From Cafeteria roenbergensis (taxonomy: Eukaryota; Sar; Bigyra; Bicosoecida; Cafeteriaceae), in NCBI GenBank assembly GCA_008330645.1, contig VLTN01000056.1, positions 124,001-188,000 of the forward strand: 64,000 nt of DNA. The letters are read 5' to 3'. Made by a program: the position numbers and the translations under genes. The notes under the pieces were generated by a model. That model made no database searches and was not told the DNA's origin. It saw only the letters and a program-made list of their open reading frames with translations. Every line of letters starts with the position of its first letter. Within the stretch, counting starts at the first letter, position 1. Positions 20,551-29,986 of the stretch are shown here, in pieces.

Positions 20551-22682
20551 ATGCACTTCTCCAAGACCCTGCTGGCGGCCATCGCCGCCGCCCTGCCCGA
20601 GTGGTCCCTCTTCTTCGTCGGTGAGCTGCTGATCCGGCCGCGGGTCGCGGCGTCGGCACCGCATCTTGCACGTGCAGGGGGCGTCCAACCCGGCCCAGGC
20701 GACGGCTTGCACGCCGTTGCCCGGCGCCTCCGGGCGGCTCGCACGCGCCCCGCGCCCACCCAGCCGCTGCCCCTCGCCTTTCCCCTGCGCTTGCCCGCGC
20801 CGCAGACTACAAGCAGGTGCGCCCGTCGCGTCGGCTGACGGCCATCGCACCCCGCGTCCCGCAGTTTCCGGGCTCGCCACCCCCCCGGATCACCGCTGGC
20901 TTTCGCCACCCGAGCGCCCCCCCTGCCCCATTTCGCGCGAATGTTCGCAGCTGAAGAAGGTCGCCAAGGCCGTTGCGTCGGGCGCCATTCCCGCGGCGGA
21001 GTTCTGGGCCAGCCTGGAGGCGGAAAAGGTGAGAGAGCGAGCTCGGAACACGCACGCAAGCTGCAACTGGCGACCACGCTTGGGCCCTCGCGGCAGCAAC
21101 CGAGACGCGCGCCCGGCTCCTGCGCCCGCCCCGCCCTGGCGCAGACCAAGGTCAGGCGCTTCTACCTTGACAAGGAGGCGTGGGCAATTCGCCTGCTCGC
21201 GGTGCTCGGCAGCCAGGTCGAGGACCTCGTGAGTTCTTGTTGCGTTTTGTTCTTCTGCCTCCAGCGCTCGTCACTCACTCGCAGCCACGCTGCCGTTTGC
21301 CCCGCCCGCCCGCGCACACCGCGCGCATCCTCCCGCATTTCCCCCCTCACCGGTTTGCGAGGGCAGCGCACGCTGCTTGCGGTGCGCCCGCGACTGCTGC
21401 CCGGCCTTCGCTCACGGCTTCCGCACCGGCGCAGGGCAGGGCCGCGAAGGAAACAGGGTTCCACCGCGAGGACGTGGCCGAGTATGTGCACGCGCTCGTG
21501 GCCAAGGCTCGGGGGCGCGCCGAAGGAGGCGACGGCACTGCAGACGACGACGAGGACGACGACGCGACGAGCAGCGGCGACGACGAGCCGTCCTCCGCCA
21601 GCGACAGCAGCAGCGGCAAGTCCCCCACCACCACCGCCGCCGCCGCCGCGCGCGCAAGCGAGGGCGGCGTTCTGGGGCTTTCCGGTGGCACTGCCCTGTC
21701 CGCGCAGGCTGCCGCCGAGGAGCTCGAGGCCCACCGCTCCGTGTTCGTCGGCACAAAGAAGGGCCTTCAGGACTTTCGGCGCGAGCTGAAGCTGCTCCGG
21801 CAGTTCATCGAGCTCAACGCCGTGGCGGTCCGCAAGATCGTCAAAAAGTTCGCCAAGGTGGCAGGGTCCCAGGAGCAGCGGGACGCCTACATGCGGACGC
21901 TGCGGGCAGACCCGGACTTCGCCTTCCTGCGGGCCGAGCTGGTCGATCGCGTTGTGGGGGACGTCGACGCGCTGCTGGAGCGGGTGGCCGCGCTGCGCCC
22001 GGGCAACTCCAAGTGGGCCCAAACGCGCGTCTTCACCGTGGGCTGCTTCGACCTCGCCCACCGGGGCCACGCCAACCTCTTCCGCGCGCTGCGGGAGTAT
22101 GGCCGGTACCTCGTGGTGGGTCTGCACGACGACGCGTCGTACTTCAAGCTGAAGCGCAAGCACACCGTGGACGACCTCGAGACCCGCATCGCGAACATCA
22201 AGCCGTTTTGCGACAGCGTCTTTGTCATCCCCAGCACGGACCCCACCCCGTACCTCCGCGCAGTGGTGTCCGAGCAGGACGTGCGCGAGGGCACGGTCTG
22301 CTTCGTGCGCGGAGCGGACATGCCGCAGTTCCCCGGAAGGGAGTACATCGAGTCCGTCATGCCGGTGCATCTGCTGCCGCGCTCAGACGGCGTGAGCTCC
22401 AGCCTGGTGCGCGCCATCTACCACTGCGAGGACGGCGAGGACACCGACCTGGTGCAGGCGCGGGCCATGGCCGCGGCGTTTGCGCCCCTCGACGACACCG
22501 GCAAGCCCTGCGTGACCGAGGAGATGGTTGCGGCCGAGCTGGAGGGCCTTCAGCGCAAGCGGGAGCTCGCGGACATTGCCCGCGCAGCCAAGGAGGCAGC
22601 GGCGGCAGCCGACGCTGCCGAGTGCGACGGCGCGGCGGTGGACACGCACGTCGCAGATGCAGCCGCCACTGCCGTGTGCTGA
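20551..22682 (+). CDS. SPX domain fused to a cytidylyltransferase domain
   Basis: Five exons are read: 20551-20620, 20806-20816 (11 bases), 20951-21028, 21145-21228 and 21435-22682, giving 496 residues with phase kept at every junction. The N-terminal half is an SPX domain: MHFSKTLLAAIAAALPEW, then DYKQLKKVAK, KVRRFYLDKE, and LRQFIELNAVAVRKIVKKF near residues 200-220. The Tyr/Lys positions that bind inositol pyrophosphates in SPX proteins appear present. The C-terminal half is a nucleotidyltransferase of the cytidylyltransferase family: VGCFDLAHRGHANLF with the HxGH motif at 290-293, YLVVGLHDD, and RSDGVSSS at 397-404, matching the RTEGIST-type motif. The likely reaction is transfer of CMP from CTP to a phosphorylated alcohol such as phosphocholine, phosphoethanolamine or glycerol 3-phosphate; the substrate cannot be read from sequence. 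Phosphate-status control by the SPX half is inferred. Confidence 0.9.
20806..20816 (+). other. 11-base microexon encoding the SPX DYKQ core
   Basis: The 11 bases between a CGCAG acceptor and a GTGCGC donor, joined to the final G of exon 1, encode Asp-Tyr-Lys-Gln. This is the conserved D-Y-K of SPX domains, directly before LKK in exon 3. Skipping it would shift the frame. Confidence 0.82.
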
Positions 22683-23035
22683 TGCGCTCGCGCCGCCGCC
22701 CCCGTACCCTGCAGTGCGGCGGGGAGGACTGCTCGGAGTGCTTCGGCCGCCGGTCGAATTCCTCCCCGCCTGCCATGTGTATCATCTATCCCACCGCCTG
22801 CGCGTTGCAGCGTGTGAAGGGTTCTTGGCGCGGCTTCGCGGCTTGGTTTTGTTGTTTGTGTGCCCAGCCGCCCCCGAGAGCCAAATTTGCGCGCCTTGCA
22901 GCGCCCAGGCAGGCCTATCACGCGAAACAAGTCTCCGAAGCTATCTCAAGAATACGTTCAAGCCGGGCGCATTCGCTGAAAAGATCGACCCTAGCAAGCG
23001 CGCGCCCACCCTCGTGCTATCCGGCCCAATGTGCC
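22683..23035. other. Convergent intergenic region after the SPX gene
   Basis: This 353-base stretch holds the 3' ends of the SPX gene (plus) and of the disordered protein gene (minus). It is locally T-richer near 22845-22860. I see no gene. Confidence 0.5.
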
Positions 23036-26000
23036 TCAAGCCTCGCCAGGCGTGGCGGCCCCCGCCTTCACTGGCGGGGGAGACGACACAGTGGCCTCTA
23101 TCCTGTCCCGCAGCCACTGCCTGCCCTCGGCCACTGCGGAGGGGATGTCCGGGGCCGCAAACTCGTAGAACCCCATTGAGTCGCAGGGATCAGTCGCAGC
23201 GTCCATCGAGGCGGCCTCGCCGTCCCCAACGCCCGCCGCCCCACCGTCAGAGTCGTCAGCGGCGGCGTCCTCAACAGCGGCGTCGCCGGTGTCTTCCGCA
23301 CCCCCGCTGGCATCGTCAGCGGCGGCGTCCTCAACTGTGGCATCGCCGGTGCCTTCCGCACCCCCGCTGGCATCGTCAGCGGCGGCGTCCTCAACTGTGG
23401 CATCGCCGGTGCCTTCCGCACCCCTGCTGGCATCGTCAGCGGCGGCCGCAGCATCTGCATCGTCCTGCTCTGGCTGCTGCCCCGATTCCGGCTGCTGCTC
23501 TTCGGCCGGGCTCGCAGCGCTGGCCCCGGCATCGGCGTCCCACTCCGGCTCCTTCTCGGGCTTGGGCCGGTCCTGGAACTCGTCCGGCCAGCGCTCCTCG
23601 TCGTCCTCCTCCCCGTACGGCTCCACGATGAGGTCCTGGTCGATGCGGAGGTTGGGCCGACACCGCCGAAGCGGAGTGTCGGGCCGAGGCGACGCGGTCA
23701 TCTTCGCGCGGCAGAGCCACGGCCGGCCAGAGGCATCCGTCACGATGACTGACGTCGGCTGGCGCGGCTGCTGCACGCCAATGCGGCCCAGCACGCTCGG
23801 AATGAGCAGCGGGGCGCCGGAGCTAGCGTGGCCGCGGCGCGGGGCCGCCGAGTCGACCGCTCCAGCCGGGCCATCGCGCACTGTGAGGGCAGCGGTACGT
23901 GTCCGGGCGCGAAGCTCCGCCCCAGTGACCCCGATCCGCACGAGGTGCGCGACTGATGCCCTGGAGATGAGGCGGCGAGCAGGCCGCGCCGAGACACCCG
24001 ACCCGCCGGCGGCAGGGCGCTCGTTGGCGGCAGCGCTTGATGCGGCGGCAGCGCCCGGCGGGGCATGCGCGCCCGGCGCGCCCGGCAGCCCACCCTCGGA
24101 CTCGGCTGCCAGTGCGTTACCAGGCGCCTCGGCGGCACGTTCAGGGGCGGGCGCCGGGCCGCCGGGCCGTGAACCCGCTGCTGCCCCAGCACGGGCTGCT
24201 GGCCGAGCGGCGCTGCCGGCGCCGCCGAAGCCCACCAGCAAGCTGCCCACCGACCCCTGCGACCCGCCCGCCTGCTGCACCGGCCGTCGCATGCCCGTCC
24301 GCAGGCCCGGCAGCAGCAGCCCGCTTGCCCGCCGCTGCCGCGCGTCGGCGGCGCAGCCAAGCCCGTCCGCGCCGCCGTCCAGGTCGGCCTCCACCATGGC
24401 GGACATCACGTCGAACCCTTGCTCGGGGCTGTCCGGCAGAGCCGGGAGGGGCTCTGCCATGGGCTTTCCGCCGCCGCTGGCCCCGCCGCCGCGCCCGGCC
24501 GCGTTGGCCGCAGCGCCACCGGCAGTCGGAGACCCCGTCGCGACGGCCAGGGCCTCGTCCGCGGCGTCCGCCAGCTCCTGGTTCGCCCACGCGGCCGGGA
24601 ACGACTCGGCACGCCGGCGGTCCAGCGAGCCGTCCACAGGGACCAGCCGCGGCTTCACGGTGGTCACGCCGAGCGCAGCGGCGAGGGAGGCGACGCTGGC
24701 GCCGATGCTCCTGCTGGAGCTGCCCTTGCGCGCCTGGGGCGGTCCTCTCGAGTCTTCGTCGTCGTCGTTGCGGGCGGGCATGTCGCCGTCGCCACTCTCG
24801 TCGTTTGGGGCGTCGGCGTCGAAGACGTTGGCAGAGCCGGTGGCCGCCGTGTCGGCGGCGCCATCCCGCCCGGGCTTGCGCGCGGACCCGCGGTCCTCCG
24901 GCGCCCGGGCGACCATTGGCCCCTGCCGGCTCCCCGCCTGCAGCGGGCGGGCCAGCCGTCTGGCCTCGACCGCTGGGTCTCCCCCCTTGAGAGCAGGAGG
25001 GGGCAGCAGCGCCGTGGCGGAGCTGGAACGGACGGGCGGCGCGCCCGAGGCTTGCAGCGGCGCTGAATGGTCTGGCTTGAGGCGAGCACTAGCTGCCGGG
25101 GGGGGAGGATCAGCGCAGCGCTCGGCGGGAAGAGCAGGGCGTGAGGTCGCCGAGCAAGGCTGAGCCGGGGCCTGTCGGGGCGATTGGACAGCGCTGCGGC
25201 CGCCCTGCGACGGAGTGGCAGAGCCCGAGAGCGGCCCAGACGGGGACACCGGCGCCGTCGGGGGCGCCGCGATGGCGTCCGGGGCAGCGTCGGCCTGTCC
25301 GTCTGGGCTGGAGGGCTGCGTGCTCGGCTGGCAAGAGAGCTCTTCTGGCAGAGCTTGGGTTCGCAGAGCGGCCCGTTCCGGCAGAGCTGGGGGTCCAGGG
25401 CGGCGGGATTGGCTCGTGGCAGAGTGTGCAGGCTGCGCGCCCTGCTCGGCGGCGCCAGACACCGCCTGCGCCGTCGAAGCAGCTTCGGGCGAGGCCGGCG
25501 GGGGCATCCTGGTGGGGAGCGTGGGTGCTGCGGCTGCTGCTCCGTCAGCGGCGTGGTCGGAAGGCGGCTCGCGTGCCTGCTGCGGAGAGGGCTTCCAGAT
25601 GGCGCGGTCGCCCTCTCTGGCGGCGCTGCCGCTCGGCGCGTCGACGCCCGCAGATGCCGCGCCCCGCGCGGGGGCTGGGCCGCCCGACACGTCAGCAGGG
25701 CGCGGGCCGGGCTGCCTCCGGGCTCCTGCCGGCCGGGGCTTGACTGGGAGCACCGGCGTGCCCCCGCGTTCGGTCATGGCCAGCCTGCGCTCCATCTCCT
25801 CGATGTGGCCGAGCAGACCGCTGATAATGCCCTCTGCAGCCCGCGCAGTCATGGGGCGGCCGTCTGCGGAGCAGCCTTGCTCAGCCGGCCAGGCCGATTC
25901 CCGGCCGTCGCCGCTCCCGTCGCCGCCGTCGTCGGGGCCGCAAGTCGGCGAGACGCTTGCCGGAGTGTTGCGCCCTGGGTCCAGACCAGTTCCCCTCCAG

Positions 26001-27754
26001 CCCACTGCCGCCGCTTCGCCGACGGCGCTCTGCTCAAACCGGCCGCGGAGCTCGGTGACGGACAGGCGGCTGCGGCTGGGCGCTGCCACGGGGGGGCCGA
26101 GCCGGGTGGGGAGGTCGGCCCGCGCCCCGGCACTGAGGCCGCCTCCGAGCGTGTCGGCGGGCAGCGGGTGGTGACTCTCCCGAAGGAGGGACGGCTGGGG
26201 TGGGCGGAGCGGCGGCACAGCGGCGGTCGGGGAGAGCGGGGGGGCAGCGGCGCCCGGAGGCGCCCAGAGGGTGCCGCGCGACCATTCCCCCACCTCTGCC
26301 GTCGAGGCGCCGCCGCCAGGAACACCGACACTGCCGCCGCCAGTGGCCGCACCTGCCACACGCGGCGGCGGGCCGGGCGACACGGAGGCGGCGCTGGAAG
26401 CGTCGCTCGCATCCGCCAGTGCAGCTGAAACGGCTGACAGACGCGCGGTCCGGCCCTCGCCGCCGCTGTTCACAGCGCTGCCGGATGAGGGCAGCACTGC
26501 CGTGGGGGCAGTCCCTCTTGTCGCACCAGAGTCCGTCTCGGGCCGCCACCACCCCTTGGACGGCGAGCCCCAGGCCGCAGAACCGTCGTCAGGGCGGCCG
26601 CTGGTCGGCCGCCGAGGCTGCCTGAGCGACTCTCGGGTGGGCTGCGGCACGGATACGGACCCGTTGGCCCCTGGAAAGGCGCCAGCGGGTGTGAAGTGTG
26701 GCCCGCCGCGCCCGCTGCGGGCAGGGCTGCCAGGACCCTCGACCAGGTCCATGGTGAGCGTGGCGGCGCCAGTCTCCGACCCGGCCTCAGCAGACGGCGA
26801 CCGCTGCAGCTGCAGCGGCGAGAACTTGGACCTCTCGGGCGCGGCGGTCTGAACGGGAGACGGATGGACCGCGTGCGGGAGGGCGGGGCCCCGACTCGCT
26901 CGCGAGGGCTCCGGCTGGCTGTCAGGGCCGCGGCTGCCGACGGACGACGGAGCTCTGGGCGACTCGGCGAGCCGCGTGCCGGGCCGCGCCGCCGGCGGAG
27001 CGAGGCTGTGGGCGTCGAAGAAGCGCTCCCAGTGGCCGTTTCCCCCGTGCGGAGCAACCCTGCTCTCACGGGAGCTGCCCCATTCGACCGCAGGGGCCCC
27101 GTTGCGTCCTGAGAAGGCGGAGCCAAACTCGCTCTGGACGCCGGCGGGCAGCGGCCCTGGGGACCTTCGCGCCCTCTGACGCGTGCCCGGCGACCACACC
27201 GGGCCGCGCGCGGATCCAGGTGTGCTGGGCGGCGTTGTTGAGCCATGCGCGCGACTTGGGGCGGCGGCGGCGGCTGCAGCCTGCAGCAGCGGGTTGGCAA
27301 CCCTCCGCTCGGACGGCGCCCCCTGGGATGCAGGCGCCGCAGCGCGCGGGGCAATGCGCGCAGTGAAGCTGGCCTGGCGGGCGGCCGCGAGCCTGGGGCC
27401 GGAGGGGCGCGAGCCGAAGCGCTCACCCGCGCCGGACGACGACGCCGGTGACTGGCTGGCAACTGGCTGCCTCTGGTCGCTCATGCGGTGCGCCGCCAGC
27501 AGCGGCGACCGGGGCGACGAGATGCCTCCGGAGCCACTGCGCGGCGAGGCTCCCAGAGTGCCTGCAACGTGCTCCAGTTCCTCGAGAGTCGCAGCGAGCG
27601 AGGAGCTCCAGTCCTCGGACGCATCGGCTCTCGCCCTGGGCGAGCGAGCGCCACCAGGTTCTCCGTTGCTCGAGGCTGCAGACGCGGGCCCGTTGCCGCG
27701 CGCGTCAGAGGCCTGCGCCGCGGGCGCGACCCAGAAGCTCCTGCCGGCGCGCAT
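23036..27754 (-). CDS. Long disordered Ser/Pro/Gly/Ala-rich protein, unknown function
   Basis: One open frame of about 1,572 residues from the ATG at 27754; the frame stays open further upstream to 28249, but that would run into the carrier gene. The sequence is almost wholly low complexity (Ala, Pro, Ser, Gly, Arg) with a possible short coiled coil (GLLGHIEEMERRLAMTE) around 25790-25840. The best-ordered segments are near the end: SVAHLVRIGVTGAELRART, then PSVLGRIGVQQPRQPTSVIV, then LRRCRPNLRIDQDLIVEPYG. After these come three 20-residue acidic repeats and a final FYEFAAPDIPSAVAEGRQWL. I recognise no domain. Long open frames also exist on the opposite strand here, but they are shorter and fragmentary. 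Confidence 0.65.
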   Translation of the reverse strand: MRAGRSFWVAPAAQASDARGNGPASAASSNGEPGGARSPRARADASEDWSSSLAATLEELEHVAGTLGASPRSGSGGISSPRSPLLAAHRMSDQRQPVASQSPASSSGAGERFGSRPSGPRLAAARQASFTARIAPRAAAPASQGAPSERRVANPLLQAAAAAAAPSRAHGSTTPPSTPGSARGPVWSPGTRQRARRSPGPLPAGVQSEFGSAFSGRNGAPAVEWGSSRESRVAPHGGNGHWERFFDAHSLAPPAARPGTRLAESPRAPSSVGSRGPDSQPEPSRASRGPALPHAVHPSPVQTAAPERSKFSPLQLQRSPSAEAGSETGAATLTMDLVEGPGSPARSGRGGPHFTPAGAFPGANGSVSVPQPTRESLRQPRRPTSGRPDDGSAAWGSPSKGWWRPETDSGATRGTAPTAVLPSSGSAVNSGGEGRTARLSAVSAALADASDASSAASVSPGPPPRVAGAATGGGSVGVPGGGASTAEVGEWSRGTLWAPPGAAAPPLSPTAAVPPLRPPQPSLLRESHHPLPADTLGGGLSAGARADLPTRLGPPVAAPSRSRLSVTELRGRFEQSAVGEAAAVGWRGTGLDPGRNTPASVSPTCGPDDGGDGSGDGRESAWPAEQGCSADGRPMTARAAEGIISGLLGHIEEMERRLAMTERGGTPVLPVKPRPAGARRQPGPRPADVSGGPAPARGAASAGVDAPSGSAAREGDRAIWKPSPQQAREPPSDHAADGAAAAAPTLPTRMPPPASPEAASTAQAVSGAAEQGAQPAHSATSQSRRPGPPALPERAALRTQALPEELSCQPSTQPSSPDGQADAAPDAIAAPPTAPVSPSGPLSGSATPSQGGRSAVQSPRQAPAQPCSATSRPALPAERCADPPPPAASARLKPDHSAPLQASGAPPVRSSSATALLPPPALKGGDPAVEARRLARPLQAGSRQGPMVARAPEDRGSARKPGRDGAADTAATGSANVFDADAPNDESGDGDMPARNDDDEDSRGPPQARKGSSSRSIGASVASLAAALGVTTVKPRLVPVDGSLDRRRAESFPAAWANQELADAADEALAVATGSPTAGGAAANAAGRGGGASGGGKPMAEPLPALPDSPEQGFDVMSAMVEADLDGGADGLGCAADARQRRASGLLLPGLRTGMRRPVQQAGGSQGSVGSLLVGFGGAGSAARPAARAGAAAGSRPGGPAPAPERAAEAPGNALAAESEGGLPGAPGAHAPPGAAAASSAAANERPAAGGSGVSARPARRLISRASVAHLVRIGVTGAELRARTRTAALTVRDGPAGAVDSAAPRRGHASSGAPLLIPSVLGRIGVQQPRQPTSVIVTDASGRPWLCRAKMTASPRPDTPLRRCRPNLRIDQDLIVEPYGEEDDEERWPDEFQDRPKPEKEPEWDADAGASAASPAEEQQPESGQQPEQDDADAAAAADDASRGAEGTGDATVEDAAADDASGGAEGTGDATVEDAAADDASGGAEDTGDAAVEDAAADDSDGGAAGVGDGEAASMDAATDPCDSMGFYEFAAPDIPSAVAEGRQWLRDRIEATVSSPPPVKAGAATPGEA
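23254..23433 (-). repeat. Three tandem 60-base units coding for 20-residue acidic repeats
   Basis: Three nearly identical 60-base units start at 23254, 23314 and 23374, with a partial fourth after 23433. In the minus-strand frame each encodes 20 residues containing DDASGGAEGTGDATVEDAAA. The unit is a multiple of three, so copy number can change without breaking the frame. Confidence 0.9.
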
Positions 27755-28127
27755 GGTGCGGCGCGGCCCAGAGTGCGGCGCGCGATTGCCACGAATCACA
27801 AGGCACCAGAGGCGCCTGCGCCTGGGGCGGCCGGAATAGCGAGCCCTGGCGGTCCGAGGGCGCGTTCCCCCTGACTGGCCCGCGCGCCAGCGCGATTCGG
27901 GGCCGGTTCCGGCTGCGGGGGCAGAGTGTGGAAGACCGGGGTTGGTTTCTGCCGGGCCTGCCGCTTGTGGAGATTCGCAACTGAGGGCAGAGCAACAGCA
28001 TTTCAGGCGGAGGCTGATGGGGGGCGGGGTCAGCAAGCAGCGCTGCCGCCCCAGGGACCCTCCCCTGACGGACCGCACCTTGCATCCATCGCTGCATAGT
28101 CGTATCGGCCGGAAGGGCGCCTGGGCC
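27755..28127. promoter_or_regulatory. Divergent spacer between the disordered-protein gene and the carrier gene
   Basis: These 373 bases lie between two divergent ATGs and should hold both promoters. No clear element is visible. The exact minus-strand start is uncertain, so the spacer could be shorter. Confidence 0.4.
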
Positions 28128-29612
28128 ATGCAGAGGCCCACCGACGACGAGAAGCGGGCAAGGTCGCTGATGCTTACCTCGCAGCTCGTCGCAGGAGGCG
28201 GAGCCGGGGCCATCACGAAGACCAGTATTGCCCCGCTGGAGCGAATCAAGATCCTGATGCAGCTCGAGGTGAGCGGGGCCGGCGGGTGCCCCTCTCACGC
28301 TTCGGGCCGGAGCGGGCCTGCGGCTGGAGCCCGGAGCGCTGGTTGAGATTTTACTTTTCCGGCGCTCGTGCTGCTCGTCCAGGTGGCAAGGACCACGCCC
28401 CACGGGTTTCCGCGGCCCGCGCCCTCGCGCCCGCCCGGCGCGCCCATGCGTCAGGCACCTGCTGGCCTTTGCGTTTGCCTCTCCGCACCGCGCGGCTGCG
28501 CTCCGATTGGCGCGGGGCAACGGCTCGCTGGGTGGTGTGCGATTGCGGGTGCCCGGTTGATGGCGCAGGGCATGACTCACGCGGCGGACCGCAAGTACAC
28601 CAGCCTCTTCCAGTCGCTCAAGACGGTGCTTCGCGAGGAAGGCGTGCTGTCCCTGTGGAAGGGCAACGGGGCAAACGTGGTGCGCGTGGTCCCGGTGTAC
28701 GCTCTCAAGTTTGCCTTCAACGACGAGTTCAAGGCCATCGTGCGCCGGTTCCGTGCCGAGCAGTCGGCGGCCGCGGTGGCGGCTGGCGGCGCCGCCACCC
28801 GAACCAAGCTCTCCTTCGGCGAGCGCATCGCCGCCGGCACGATGGCCGGCATGTTCCAGATCGTCGTCACCTACCCCCTCGAAGTGACCCGCACGAGGCT
28901 CACTCTCGGCCCGGGGCTGGGCCTGCAGTATAAGGGCATCCTCGACTGCATGCGGAAGACCGTGCGGTCAGAGGGCTTGGCCGGCCTCTACAAGGGGCTG
29001 GGCCCCACCATCCTCTCAGGAGCCCCCTACGTGGGCCTGCAGATGACTGGCTATGACACTGTCAAGAACTTCGCCACCCAGTTCGACGCCCTCTCCCGGG
29101 TCGACGAGAAGACCGGCAAGCGGCGCCCCATCCTCGTGGCGAGCCTCCTCTGCGGCGCGCTCGCCGGAGTCATCGCCCAGACCAGTGAGACGGCTTGCCC
29201 GCGCCCCGCCCACCCACCCCCGCCGCCCCGCGACCGAAGCCGCCGCGCCATCGCTCGGCCACCAGCCCGCCGCACCATGCCGCGAGCCGTGCCCCCCCCC
29301 CCTCCCCGCCCTCTCCGGCCTAGCCAGGCTTGTTGCGCGCTCTGACCCCGCACTCCTCCTCCGAATTGCGCCTCGCGACCGACCGCAGTCACCTATCCTG
29401 GCGACACGCTTCGCCGGCGAATGCAGACCAATGGCGCCAACGGCGCGCCCCGCGTGTACAAGAACACCATGCACTGCCTTCGCGCCACCGTGGCCAACGA
29501 GGGCGTGGCCGGGCTTTACCGCGGGGTCGTGACCAACGCGGTTCGGGCCATCCCTGGAGCCGCGATCCAGTTCATGAGCTACGAGGCGCTCAAGAGCGTG
29601 ATCTTCCTCTGA
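28128..29612 (+). CDS. Mitochondrial carrier family protein, adenine nucleotide/CoA carrier-like
   Basis: Three exons, 28128-28268, 28569-29184 and 29389-29612, give 326 residues, a normal size for the SLC25 family of inner-membrane transporters. The three family signatures are present: APLERIKILMQ in repeat 1, TYPLEVTRTRL in repeat 2 and TYPGDTLRRRMQ in repeat 3. Each is followed by the usual loop motif: VLREEGVLSLWKGNGANVVR, VRSEGLAGLYKGLGPTILS and VANEGVAGLYRGVVTNAVR. The repeat 1 start (LVAGGGAGAITKTSIAPLER) most resembles carriers for ATP-Mg/phosphate, AMP/ADP or CoA. No N-terminal EF-hands are present, so it is not a calcium-regulated SCaMC. The substrate is not proven. Repeat 3 has Gly where Leu is usual (PGD). 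Confidence 0.92.
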
Positions 29613-29986
29613 CCCGGCAGCGGGTTGTTGATTTGCGGGCGGGGGTTTGACGACTGACTTTTTGCGGCCACGCGAATGTGCGCTTGAGGCTGCTGGGCGG
29701 GGCTGGAAGGGCCGGACAGCCCTGCGCCCTCGATGGTGGATTGCCGGCGCTGGTAACACTTCCCGTGTGTGGCGCTGCAGCCCGATTGAGGGCGGATTCC
29801 GAAACGTTGCGACGTGTTTGCGCTGGCGCAACGGGCCCACACTACGCAAGCCGCTGGGCTGCACGCGACTTGAACTCCCCCCACCCCTAGCCAGAGCGCG
29901 CGCGAACCCGCAAGCCACCGCCGCTGCCGAGCCCAAGCCAGCGAGGCTTGCTGACCCAGCCCCGCTGCCGCGCTTCGCCGGCCACG
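29613..29986. other. Convergent intergenic region after the carrier gene
   Basis: These 374 bases separate the carrier stop from the stop of the giant minus-strand gene. Nothing recognisable beyond presumed 3' untranslated sequence. Confidence 0.5.

Noticed and set aside
23289-25163. 624-residue plus-strand frame opposite the disordered protein
   Set aside because: Shorter than the minus-strand frame, pure low complexity; the 60-base repeats are in frame on both strands so they do not decide it, but length and end structure favour minus.
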